NCBI GenBank assembly: GCA_963733845.1
Contig: CAVTEM010000006.1
Coordinates: 124,001-188,000, forward strand
DNA length: 64,000 nt
Reading direction: 5' to 3'
From: DATFQE01 sp963733845
Lineage (GTDB): Bacteria; Actinomycetota; Thermoleophilia; Gaiellales; Gaiellaceae
The notes under the pieces are model-generated. The model was not told the DNA's origin. It did not search any database and was given only the letters and a program-made list of their open reading frames with translations. Shown piece after piece: positions 8,297 to 16,312 of this stretch. How positions within the stretch are numbered: the first letter of the stretch is position 1; the number at the start of each line of letters is the position of its first letter. Position numbers and translations under genes: made by a program.

Positions 8297-9568
8297 CTAG
8301 GCCGCTTCGCCCGCCGCGCGCCTGATCCGCTCGAGCGAGGTCTCGCGGCCGAGCAGCTCCAGGCTCTCGAAGAGCCCGGGCGAGACCGTCGACCCCGTCA
8401 CCGCCGCTCGGATCGGGTGGAACGCCTGCCTCGGCTTGAGCCCGAGCTCGTCGGCGGCCGCCCGGAGGGCGTGCTCGATCGGCTCCGCCTCGAAGGGCTC
8501 CACCTCCGCCAACGAGCGCGCTGCGGCGGCCAGAATGTCCCGGCCCTCGGCGTCGAAGCCGTCGACGCCCTCGACCGGCTCGAACAGGAAGCGGGCGAAG
8601 TCGGGAAAGCGGCTGAGCGTCTCGATCTTCTTCTGCACGAGAGGAGCGGCCTTGCGCACGAGTGCCTCGTCCCATCCGATCCCCTGCTCGTCGAGGTACG
8701 CGACGAGCCGCGATGCGAACTCGTCCGGCGGGAGTGCCCGCACGTACATGCCGTTCATCCAGTCCAGCTTCGCGTAGTCGAAGGTGGCGGGGCTCGCGCC
8801 CACGCGGTCGAGCGAGAACCGCTCGACGAGCTCGTCGCGGCTCATGATCGTCGTCTTGTCGTCGTAGCTCCAGCCGAGCAGGGCGAGGAAGTTGACGAGC
8901 GCCTCGGGCAGGTACCCCTTTGCCCGGAACTCCTCCACGGTAACGGCGCCGTGTCGCTTGGAGAGCTTGCGGTTGTCGGCGCCGTTCACGTTCGGGACGT
9001 GGGCGTACACCGGGAGATCGGCGCCCAGTGCGCGCAGGAGGTTGATCTGCTTGGGCGTGTTCGAGACGTGGTCGGGGCCGCGGATCACGTGCGTGATCCC
9101 GTCGAGCGCGTCCTCGATCGGCGAGGCGAAGTTGTAGGTAGGTCGGCCGTCCGAGCGGACGATCACGACGTCCTCGATCGTCTCGTTCGGCACCTCGACG
9201 CGGCCGAGCACGACGTCGTCCCACCCGGTCACGCCGTCGTCCGGCATGCGGAACCGGATCGCGCCATCGTCCTCGTAGGCGAGGCCGCGCTCGACGAGCT
9301 TCGCCGCCTCCTCCTGCGCCTGCTCCAGCCGGTCGAGCTGGAACGCGACCGCGCCGTCCCAGTCGAGGCCGAGCCAGCGGAGCGACTCCTGGATCTGCTC
9401 GGTCGCCTCGGCGACCTCGCGCGTCGTGTCCGTGTTCTCGATCCGGAGCCGGAACTCGCCGCCCTGGTTGCGCGCGAACAGCCAGTTGAAGAGCGCGGTA
9501 CGGACGTTGCCGATGTGCAGGAACCCTGTAGGGCTCGGAGCCATGCGGACGCGGACGGGAGCCGACAT
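8297..9568 (-). CDS. gltX: Glutamate--tRNA ligase
   Basis: Class I glutamyl-tRNA synthetase, 423 aa, charging tRNA with glutamate. The HIGH signature appears as PSPTGFLHIGNVRTALFNWL and the KMSKS-type loop as KLSKRHG. The C-terminal end is family-like (VTGSTVSPGLFESLELLG), so the protein is complete though somewhat shorter than many homologues. Without glnS in view it may be non-discriminating (inference). The start is only 20 bases from the divergent nfo start, which leaves almost no room for separate promoters. The stop lies in a 14-base palindrome (GCGGCCTAGGCCGC). Confidence 0.95.
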   Translation of the reverse strand: MSAPVRVRMAPSPTGFLHIGNVRTALFNWLFARNQGGEFRLRIENTDTTREVAEATEQIQESLRWLGLDWDGAVAFQLDRLEQAQEEAAKLVERGLAYEDDGAIRFRMPDDGVTGWDDVVLGRVEVPNETIEDVVIVRSDGRPTYNFASPIEDALDGITHVIRGPDHVSNTPKQINLLRALGADLPVYAHVPNVNGADNRKLSKRHGAVTVEEFRAKGYLPEALVNFLALLGWSYDDKTTIMSRDELVERFSLDRVGASPATFDYAKLDWMNGMYVRALPPDEFASRLVAYLDEQGIGWDEALVRKAAPLVQKKIETLSRFPDFARFLFEPVEGVDGFDAEGRDILAAAARSLAEVEPFEAEPIEHALRAAADELGLKPRQAFHPIRAAVTGSTVSPGLFESLELLGRETSLERIRRAAGEAA

Positions 9569-9588
9569 CAGGCCACTATCGTAGGCGG

Positions 9589-10437
9589 ATGCTGATCGGA
9601 GCCCACTGCTCGGGGGGCGTCAAGGGCGCCCTCGACCGGGCAGTCGAGATCGGCGCCGACTCGGTTCAGCTCTTCACGCAGAGCCCGCGCACCTGGAAGC
9701 CTCCCGCGCCCAACCCGGACGCGTACGCGGCTTTTCGCGAGCGCCGCCTGGAGCTGGGGATCGGGGCCGTCCTCTGCCACGCCCTCTACCTCTGCAACCT
9801 CGCGGCCCCGGACGACACGATCTACGAGAAGTCGGTGACGGCGCTCTCGGCGACCATGGACACGGCCTGCGCGATCGAGGCGGACGGCGTCGTCTTCCAC
9901 GTGGGCTCCCACCTCGGCGCGGGACTCGAGGCCGGCGCCGATCGCGTCGAGGCGGCGATGAGGACGGTGCTCGAGCGCTGTTCCAACACGACCTGGCTCC
10001 TGATCGAGAACTCCGCCGGTGCCGGCGCCACGATCGGCCGCTCGATCGACGAGCTGGCCATGCTCTACGAACGGCTCGACGGCCACGAGCGGCTGGGCAT
10101 CTGCCTGGACTCGTGCCACCTGTACGTGTCCGGATACGACGTGACCGATCGCGGCGCGCTCGACGCGGCCCTGGAGGAGCTCGACGCGAGGATCGGCCTC
10201 GACCGACTCCGCGCCCTGCACGTCAACGACGCGAAGTCACCGCTCGGCTCGAACAGCGACCGCCACGACAACGTCCTGGAAGGGCTGATGGGAGAGCAGC
10301 TCGGCGTCTTCGTCGGCCATCCCCGGCTGCAGGATTTGCCGGCCGTGCTCGAGGTTCCCGGAACCGACGGCAAGGGACCAGACGCGGAGCAGGTCACTCG
10401 CCTGAAGGAGCTGCATGGTCGCTGGGCAACCACGTAA
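9589..10437 (+). CDS. nfo: Deoxyribonuclease IV (AP endonuclease)
   Basis: Endonuclease IV, 282 aa, which cuts DNA at abasic sites in base excision repair. The TIM-barrel metal-site motifs are all visible: GAHCSGG at the N-terminus, FHVGSHLG, LIENSAGAG, GICLDSCHLY, LHVNDAKSPLGSNSDRHDN and the final Glu in VLEVPGTDG. The ATG at 9589 gives the family-typical MLIGAHCS. It is divergent from gltX with a 20-base gap. A small cysteine-rich protein gene follows on the same strand. Confidence 0.93.
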   Translation: MLIGAHCSGGVKGALDRAVEIGADSVQLFTQSPRTWKPPAPNPDAYAAFRERRLELGIGAVLCHALYLCNLAAPDDTIYEKSVTALSATMDTACAIEADGVVFHVGSHLGAGLEAGADRVEAAMRTVLERCSNTTWLLIENSAGAGATIGRSIDELAMLYERLDGHERLGICLDSCHLYVSGYDVTDRGALDAALEELDARIGLDRLRALHVNDAKSPLGSNSDRHDNVLEGLMGEQLGVFVGHPRLQDLPAVLEVPGTDGKGPDAEQVTRLKELHGRWATT

Positions 10438-10491
10438 TGTCGTGTTTGTCAAGTCTTGCGGAGCCCGGTGAGCGGACTTCACAATCCCGAT

Positions 10492-10908
10492 ATGGAAGAC
10501 CAGCGTGCGGCCTCGCCTCCGGCCGAGCTCCCGCTTCGGCCACAGGACGAGGTCGAATGCCGCCGCTGCGACGTCCACTGCGACAAGGTCGTCCACCCGG
10601 GCGCCTGCGTCGAACGCGATTGCCCCTTCCTCTACGCGTTCGAGGAGGTCGGCCACACCTACGTCGGCTGCATGCACAAGGTCTACGACGTCGAGATCGA
10701 CCTCGACCTGCTGCTGGAGGCCGAGGCGAGCGGCGGCTTCGGCGCGGTGCGCGCGGCCCGGCGCCCGCTGCCGATGTGCGAGGTCGAGGTCGCCAGCTGC
10801 TACGAGTCGAAGCTCGACGACCTCGCGTGCGTGAACCCGGAGTTCTTCGAGCTGCCGCTCGGCAGGCCCAGCTTCCGCGTCTTCGCCCAGGTCAAAGCGA
10901 ACGACTAA
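10492..10908 (+). CDS. Cysteine-rich protein of unknown function
   Basis: A protein of about 138 aa with a cysteine cluster in its first half (VECRRCDVHCDKVVHPGACV, then RDCPF and VGCMHKVYDVEID) and further cysteines later (PMCEVEVASCYESK, LACVNPEFF). The spacing suggests a metal or Fe-S site. I do not recognise the family. Start choice is uncertain: ATG at 10492, GTG at 10468 (with GCGGAG upstream) and TTG at 10456 are all in frame. It follows nfo by about 55 bases and is convergent with the HAD hydrolase gene. Confidence 0.6.
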   Translation: MEDQRAASPPAELPLRPQDEVECRRCDVHCDKVVHPGACVERDCPFLYAFEEVGHTYVGCMHKVYDVEIDLDLLLEAEASGGFGAVRAARRPLPMCEVEVASCYESKLDDLACVNPEFFELPLGRPSFRVFAQVKAND

Positions 10909-10909
10909 A

Positions 10910-10965
10910 GGGAGGACTTGGCGAAACGACGCTGAGCCGTCGAGCGACGTTCCACCAAGCCCTCC
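10910..10965. terminator. Shared hairpin terminator between convergent genes
   Basis: GGGAGGACTTGG at 10910-10921 pairs with CCAAGCCCTCC at 10955-10965 with one mismatch, enclosing a ~33-base loop that is itself partly self-complementary (CGACG...CGTCG). It sits between the convergent cysteine-rich and HAD genes and reaches the HAD stop codon, so it can serve both directions. Confidence 0.6.
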
Positions 10966-11690
10966 TACGCCGCGGCGCGTAGGCGGTCGACCACGTTCAG
11001 CACGTCCATCTGCGTGAAGGCTTCGTGGTCGGGCTCGATCCCGTCCGGGTTGTCATCCGCGCGGAACCAGAGCGCCTGCACGGTCGTCATCCCCAGCTCG
11101 GCCGGACCGCGCACGTCCTCGACGAGCCGGTCGCCGACGAAGAGCGCGTGCTCGGGCGTGACTCCGAGCTCCTCGAGGGCCGCTAGGTAGATGGCCGGGT
11201 GGGGCTTGCGCTTGCCGAGCTCCGAGGAGAAGACGACCGCGTCGAGATGATCCGCCAGCCCCTGACGCTCGAGGTCGGCTCGTAGAAGCCAGCCAGGGTC
11301 GGTCGCGTTCGAGACGAGCCCGGTGCGGAGGCCGCGGTGCCGCAGGGCTTCGAGCAGCGCGACGCTCGTGGCGGCGACCCGCATCGCCGGCTCCCACGCC
11401 TCGTGCTCGGCGGCGAGGTAGCGGTTGAGCTCGTCGTCGCCGGCCTCGATCCCGAAATGCCCGAGCAGCTCGCGGACGAGGCCGGGGTACTCGACCTCCT
11501 CGAGCGTGTCCGGTGCGTGGAGCAGCGGTAGGTAGCGCTCCCTGAAGCGTGCGGAGAGCAGGGCGAGCTCCTCCGGGTCGTCTCGCCCGAGCGCGCGTAG
11601 ACCGGCGCGGTGCCCCTCCTCGACGAGCGCGTCGTCCCAGACGAAGTCCATCAGCGTCGAGCCCCAGTCGAAAAGGACTGCTTCCAACAC
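10965..11690 (-). CDS. HAD-superfamily hydrolase
   Basis: A 241-aa haloacid dehalogenase-like hydrolase with a C1-type helical cap. Motif I is FDWGSTL (nucleophile D8), motif II is LVSNAT, motif III carries the Lys in GKRKPHP and motif IV is FVGDRLVEDV. The second Asp of the usual DxD is a Gly (D-W-G), which removes the usual acid/base residue of phosphatases, so activity is uncertain though such variants exist in the family. The gene starts with ATG 20 bases from the divergent Ca/H antiporter gene. Substrate unknown. Confidence 0.85.
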   Translation of the reverse strand: MLEAVLFDWGSTLMDFVWDDALVEEGHRAGLRALGRDDPEELALLSARFRERYLPLLHAPDTLEEVEYPGLVRELLGHFGIEAGDDELNRYLAAEHEAWEPAMRVAATSVALLEALRHRGLRTGLVSNATDPGWLLRADLERQGLADHLDAVVFSSELGKRKPHPAIYLAALEELGVTPEHALFVGDRLVEDVRGPAELGMTTVQALWFRADDNPDGIEPDHEAFTQMDVLNVVDRLRAAA

Positions 11691-11709
11691 GGGTCGTTAG
11701 GGTACTGGC

Positions 11710-12750
11710 GTGGCGCGCAGAGTCCTCTGGGGGTCGCTCTCGCTCGCCCCGATCACGATCCTCCTCCACTACTTCGCCGACCTCGGCGACACGGTCGACT
11801 TCGTGCTCGCGGCGGCATCGCTGATCCCGCTGGCCTGGCTGATCGGCGAGGCGACCGAGCATGCGGCGCACCACACCGGCCCGGGGATCGGCGGCTTCCT
11901 CAACGCCACCTTCGGGAACGCGCCCGAGCTGATCATCGCGCTGTTCGCCGTCTCCGAGGCAAAGTTCGAGGTCGTCCGCGGCTCGCTCTCGGGAAGCGTG
12001 ATCGGGAACCTCCTCCTCGTGCTCGGTTTCTCGCTGTTCTTCGGCGGCCGCGGCAGGCTCGACCGGGAGTCCAGCCTCATGTCGTTCGCACTTGTCGCGT
12101 TTGCCGTCGTGCTGCTGCTGATCCCCTCCGTGCCGAGCTGGGAAGGCGATCCGGAGCGCGACCTGATCGTGAAGCTGTCGATCCCGGTCTCGATCGTGCT
12201 GCTGATCGTCTACGTGCTCGCGACCTGGTACTCGCTGCGGCGCCACCGGGCGATGCACGTCTCGGACGAGGCCGAGCAGATGGAGGGCTGGTCGCTGCCC
12301 ATGTCCCTAGGCGTCCTGGCCGTGGCCACGGTCGTGACCGCCTTGATCGCGGAGATCCTCGTCGGCTCGATCGAGACCTTCGCCGAGAAGGCGCACGTCT
12401 CGGAGTTCTTCGTGGCCGCCGTGATCGTCGCGATCGTCGGAAACGCGGCCGAGCACGGCGGCGCGGTGGTCGTGGCCGCGCGCGGGAACATCAAGCTCGC
12501 CGCGGAGATCGCGCTCGCTTCGAGCGCACAGGTCGCGGTCTTCCTGATCCCGGCGGTCGCGCTGCTCGCGCTCCTGATCGATCCGCTGGCCCTAGCCTTC
12601 AGGCCAGTCGAGATCGCTGCGCTCGCCGGCTCGGTGGTCTTCACGGCCGCGCTGCTCTGGCGTGGGTATTCGAGCAGAGGCCGCGGCGTCGCGCTGATCG
12701 CCGCCTACGGCGTCGTGGCGCTCGCCTTCTTGCTCGCCGGCGACCGCTAA
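11710..12750 (+). CDS. Calcium/proton antiporter (CaCA/Cax family)
   Basis: A 346-aa membrane protein with about 11 hydrophobic helices. The two cation-binding alpha repeats are clear: GGFLNATFGNAPELIIALFA in the N-half and VAIVGNAAEHGGAVVVAARG in the C-half, both with the acidic residue after GNA. This is the Cax Ca2+/H+ antiporter pattern; it exports calcium or other divalent cations using the proton gradient. An acidic loop (SDEAEQMEGW) separates the halves. Start is GTG at 11710. Its TAA overlaps the ATG of the next gene by one base (TAATG), implying coupling. Confidence 0.92.
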   Translation: MARRVLWGSLSLAPITILLHYFADLGDTVDFVLAAASLIPLAWLIGEATEHAAHHTGPGIGGFLNATFGNAPELIIALFAVSEAKFEVVRGSLSGSVIGNLLLVLGFSLFFGGRGRLDRESSLMSFALVAFAVVLLLIPSVPSWEGDPERDLIVKLSIPVSIVLLIVYVLATWYSLRRHRAMHVSDEAEQMEGWSLPMSLGVLAVATVVTALIAEILVGSIETFAEKAHVSEFFVAAVIVAIVGNAAEHGGAVVVAARGNIKLAAEIALASSAQVAVFLIPAVALLALLIDPLALAFRPVEIAALAGSVVFTAALLWRGYSSRGRGVALIAAYGVVALAFLLAGDR

Positions 12751-13383
12751 TGCCGCTCCGCCGCCGCGGGCGACAGGTGCGGCAGGTCGAGCTGTCCGGA
12801 GTCCCGTGCTTGTGGGCCGACGCGGCGGGCCCGTTCACCGCGATGCCCGTTTTCCGCGTCGGCCGCGCCGACGAGGCGCTGGGAACCGCCGGTGTCACGC
12901 ACCTCGCCGAGCACCTCGTGATGCCGACCGCGCGACCGCGCGACTACGACCGAAACGCCCATGTGGAGAACCTCTTCACGAGCTTCTGGGCCTCGGCGGG
13001 CGGGACAAGGTGCTGGGCTTTCATCGAGACCATGGGTCGTCTCGGAGGAGCTCGCCCGTCTGCCGACAGAGCTGCAGCCGGGAGAGTCCGTAACGCTCGC
13101 CGAGGCGAACCGGGGGTGGCGGCCCGGCCTGCTCGTGCTCACGGATCGCCGCCTGCTGTGGCTCTACGCGACCTCGGCCGAGCGAACGATCGCGCACGCG
13201 TACGAGGTCATCGACGGCGCCGAGGTGAAGCGCGGCGTGCTCGAGTGCGCGGTCGAGGTCGCCGTGGGCGGCGAGACGACCGCGTTCACGGACATCGTGC
13301 CGAAGGACCGCGCCGCCGAGATCGCGGAGCTGATCGCAGAGCGCGCTAGCCCGGCTTCGCCATCGGCTCCGGCCGACGGGTGA
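12750..13383 (+). CDS. M16-like N-terminal segment joined to a PH-like domain, frame-broken
   Basis: About 85 residues from the ATG at 12750 resemble the start of M16 (insulinase-type) peptidases: FTAMPVFRVGRADEALGTAG, then VTHLAEHLVMP with the inverted zinc motif HxxEH. The frame changes two or three times between about 13000 and 13045. Piecing frames gives ENLFTSFWASAG, DKVLGF, IETMG and SEELARLPTELQPGES. The last ~95 residues (LVLTDRRLLWLYATSAERTI and VPKDRAAEIAELI) look like a bacterial PH-like domain. No room is left for a full peptidase, so this is a short fusion, broken by indels or decaying. Its 3' end overlaps the convergent serine hydrolase gene by 38 bases. Confidence 0.5.
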
Positions 13384-14680
13384 ACGGGTAGGTCGCGAAC
13401 TCCAGCCTGACCACGTCGCCCTGCTCGTCGCGGACGATCTGCAGCAGCTCGCCGCGTTCGAGGCCGTCGACCGCGCGGTAGCGGTCGTCGCTCTCGCGCA
13501 CGAAGTGCGTCATGTCCTGGCCCGAGGTGGCGTCGCGGAGCAGCGCCTCGAGCCGGCTCTCGCGGTAGCGGAAGAGGTGCTCGATCCCCTCGGACCACCA
13601 CATGCCGAGCACGCCCTCCAGCTCGTCCGGCACCGGCTCCCCGGGCCGCCAGACCTGCGGCTCGCCCGGGTAGGCCTCCGCGACGGCGTTGGCGAGATCG
13701 ACGCCGAGCGCGGTGATCGCGACGCCCGAGCTCGAGTTCGTCACAACGGCCGCGCCCGTGCGCGTGGGCCGGTGGCAGGCGACGTTGGAGAGGTAGCCGA
13801 GGTGCGCGCCGCTGTGGCCCGAGAAGACGCGGTCGCCCTTTCGCATCAGCATCAGCGCGAGTCCGTGGCCGATCGTCCAGTGCTCGAGGTCGGTCATCGT
13901 CTGGAACGCGTGCATCTCCTCGACCGTGTCGCGCGCGAGCACCTCGTCGTCCGGATCGGTGAGGAAGGCCGCCCAGCGGCACAGGTCGGGCGCGGTGCTC
14001 CAGAGCTCGGCGGCGGAGGCGGCGGCGCGACCCTCGACGACCGGCTCTTTCAGCGCCTCGTCCGTCCACGGGTCGACGAAGTAGCCGGTGGCGACGGGCT
14101 CTGCGGGCTGCCAGGTCGTCCGGACCAGTCCGAGCGGGCGGAGGACGCGCTCGTCGACGTGGCGTTCGTACTCGGCCCCGGTCACGCGCGCGACGACCTC
14201 GCCGAGGAGCGAGAAGCCCAGGTTCGAGTAATGCCGGTAGGCGCCGGGCGCCAGCACCTGCTCGCTCTCCTCCAGGCCGTCGACCAGCTCCTCCCGGGAC
14301 GGGAACGACAGCGTCTCCCAGATCCGCCCGGGCGGCTCGCGCTGGAGACCCGACGCGTGGCTGAGCAGGAAGCGGAGGGTCGGTGAGCGGACCGCGCCCG
14401 GGATGTGGCGGTCGAGCGGGTCGTCGAGCGAGAGCTTGCCCTCGTCGCGGAGCTGCATCACCGCGACGGCGGTGAAGGTCTTCGTGATCGACGCGATGCG
14501 GTACTGGTGGTCCGGCGTCGCGTCCTCGCCGCTCTCGACGTCGGCGACGCCCACCGCGTCGGCCCAGATCACTTCGCCGTCGCGCACGGCGGCCGCCGCC
14601 ACGCTCGGCAGGCGCTTCTCCGCCTGCGCGACCCGGATCTGCCGCTCGAGGGCGGCGGTCAGCGACTCAGGCGCGGGCAA
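13346..14680 (-). CDS. Serine hydrolase of the class C beta-lactamase fold
   Basis: Beta-lactamase/DD-peptidase-fold hydrolase, about 444 aa. The SxxK nucleophile motif is ASITKTF, the second motif is HYSNLG (YxN) and the third is SGHSGAHLG (HxG). A C-terminal beta-rich lipocalin-like region follows. No signal peptide is visible. The start is taken as TTG at 14680, overlapping the ltaE stop and giving MPAPESLTAALERQIRV; the open frame further upstream is only the ltaE shadow. It may be an esterase or peptidase rather than a lactamase. It is the last gene of the minus-strand run that begins at mraZ. Confidence 0.85.
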   Translation of the reverse strand: MPAPESLTAALERQIRVAQAEKRLPSVAAAAVRDGEVIWADAVGVADVESGEDATPDHQYRIASITKTFTAVAVMQLRDEGKLSLDDPLDRHIPGAVRSPTLRFLLSHASGLQREPPGRIWETLSFPSREELVDGLEESEQVLAPGAYRHYSNLGFSLLGEVVARVTGAEYERHVDERVLRPLGLVRTTWQPAEPVATGYFVDPWTDEALKEPVVEGRAAASAAELWSTAPDLCRWAAFLTDPDDEVLARDTVEEMHAFQTMTDLEHWTIGHGLALMLMRKGDRVFSGHSGAHLGYLSNVACHRPTRTGAAVVTNSSSGVAITALGVDLANAVAEAYPGEPQVWRPGEPVPDELEGVLGMWWSEGIEHLFRYRESRLEALLRDATSGQDMTHFVRESDDRYRAVDGLERGELLQIVRDEQGDVVRLEFATYPFTRRPEPMAKPG

Positions 14681-15710
14681 GGACGCCCAGTGACCGTGGA
14701 ATCTGCTCGATTGCGCGCTCGATGTCCTCGTCGGAGACGTCGAGGTGCGTGACGGCGCGTAGCACCGTCGGATGGATCGTCCCGGACAGCCCGACGCCGT
14801 CCGCGTGCAGCCGTGCGAGCGCCTCCTGCTTCGTGAGGTCGAGCCGCCCGACGTCGATCTGCACGAAGTTCGTCTCCACCTGCTCGAGGTCGACCGGCAT
14901 CCCGGCGTCCAGGAGCCCTTCCGCGAGTCGGCGGGCGCGTGCGTGGTCGTCGGCGAGCCGCTCCACGTGGTGGTCGAGCGCGTACACCCCCGCCGCCGCG
15001 ACGATGCCCGCCTGGCGCATCGCACCGCCGAACAGGTGCTTGAGGCGCCGCGCCTCGCGCATCGCCTCGCGGCTGCCGCCGATCAGCGCGCCGAGGGGGC
15101 AACCCAGGCCTTTCGAGAGGCAGAGCGTGACGGTGTCGGCATGACCGGCGATCTCCGCCGCCGGGACGCCGAGCGCCGTCGAGGCGTTGAGCAGGCGCGC
15201 TCCGTCGAGGTGGAGCCTGAGGTCGAGCGCACGGCACTCGGCGGCGACAGCGGCCACCTCCGCCACCGGCCACACCCGCCCGCCCGAGCTGTTGTGGGTG
15301 TTCTCGATCGATACCACCCGCGTCCTCGGCGCGTGGCTGTCGTTCCGCGCGCGCACGCGCGCGCGAACTTCCTCCGGCCCGAAGCGGCCGTTCGTCGTCG
15401 CAATCGGGCGAGTCAGCAGGCCGGAGAAGACGGCCGGGCCGCCGAGCTCTGCGATCAGCACGTGCGAGTTCTCCTCGGCGAGCAGCTCGTCCCCGGGCCG
15501 GCTGTGCAGGTGGAGAGCGATCTCGTTCGCCATCGTCGCCGTAGGCAGGAAGACCGTTTCCTCCTGGCCGAGCAGCTCCGCACCGCGGGCCTCGAGCTCG
15601 TTCACGGTGGGGTCTTCGCGCTTCTGCTCGTCGCCGACCACGGCGTTCGCGATCGCCTGGCGCATCCCGGGCGTCGGCTGCGTGAGCGTGTCGGAGCGGA
15701 GCTCGATCAC
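14667..15710 (-). CDS. ltaE: Low-specificity L-threonine aldolase
   Basis: PLP-dependent threonine aldolase, 347 aa, cleaving threonine to glycine and acetaldehyde. Family motifs: MIELRSDTLTQPTPGMRQAI at the N-terminus, the PLP lysine in TLCLSKGLGCPLG, SIENTHNSSGG and LHLDGARLLNAS. Start is GTG, overlapping the ankyrin gene stop as GTGA. Its position behind the glycine cleavage genes fits a shared role: it makes the glycine that the cleavage system oxidises to one-carbon units. Confidence 0.93.
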   Translation of the reverse strand: MIELRSDTLTQPTPGMRQAIANAVVGDEQKREDPTVNELEARGAELLGQEETVFLPTATMANEIALHLHSRPGDELLAEENSHVLIAELGGPAVFSGLLTRPIATTNGRFGPEEVRARVRARNDSHAPRTRVVSIENTHNSSGGRVWPVAEVAAVAAECRALDLRLHLDGARLLNASTALGVPAAEIAGHADTVTLCLSKGLGCPLGALIGGSREAMREARRLKHLFGGAMRQAGIVAAAGVYALDHHVERLADDHARARRLAEGLLDAGMPVDLEQVETNFVQIDVGRLDLTKQEALARLHADGVGLSGTIHPTVLRAVTHLDVSDEDIERAIEQIPRSLGVLARA

Positions 15711-16255
15711 GCCAGGGAGTCTGCCAGCCGCAGGTGGCCGGCCTCACGGGCGATCCCGGCGGACGTCCGCCCGTCGTCGGTCGCGAGCGAGCGGTCGGCT
15801 CCATGCTCGAGCAGAAGGGCCGCGAGCTCGTCGTCGCCGTTCTGAGCGGCGGCGTGCAGGGCGACGAAGCCGCCGGCCTGGCGTGCGTTCGGATCGGCGC
15901 CGGCGCCGAGCAGCATCCGTGCAACCTCGAGCTGGCGGACGGCGGCCGCGCTGTGCAAGGGCTCGACCTTCATCGCGTTGCGCGCGCGGGACGACGCGTC
16001 GGCGCCCCGGGCGAGCAGGAGCGCCGCGGCCTCCGGCTGGTCGAAGAAGGCGGCGAGGTGGAGGCCCGTGAAGCCGTCGGGCGAGAACGCCTCCGCCAGC
16101 CCGGCGTCGCCGTCGAGGAGCCCTTTCAGCTGGTCGAGGCGGCCGAAGGCCGCGGCCTCGAAGACGTCGATCGGCTCGCGCTCGGCGAGCAGCCGCTCGC
16201 CGCGATCTCTGTCGCCCTCGTAGAGGGCCTGCAGCGCGGGAGAGACGCCGGTCAC
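15707..16255 (-). CDS. Ankyrin-repeat protein
   Basis: A 182-aa protein of about four ankyrin repeats: IDVFEAAAFGRLDQLKGLL, then GFTGLHLAAFFDQPEAAALL, then EPLHSAAAVRQLEVARMLL, then FVALHAAAQNGDDELAALLL, each followed by a GAD-type turn. No signal peptide or other domain. Start is GTG at 16255. It sits between gcvPB (57-base gap) and ltaE (4-base overlap). Presumably a protein-binding module; partner unknown. Confidence 0.88.
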   Translation of the reverse strand: MTGVSPALQALYEGDRDRGERLLAEREPIDVFEAAAFGRLDQLKGLLDGDAGLAEAFSPDGFTGLHLAAFFDQPEAAALLLARGADASSRARNAMKVEPLHSAAAVRQLEVARMLLGAGADPNARQAGGFVALHAAAQNGDDELAALLLEHGADRSLATDDGRTSAGIAREAGHLRLADSLA

Positions 16256-16312
16256 GCCGGCATTCTCGCCGCTGGTGCTACGGCTCCGCGGCGGCTTTGG
16301 AGCAGACCTGAC

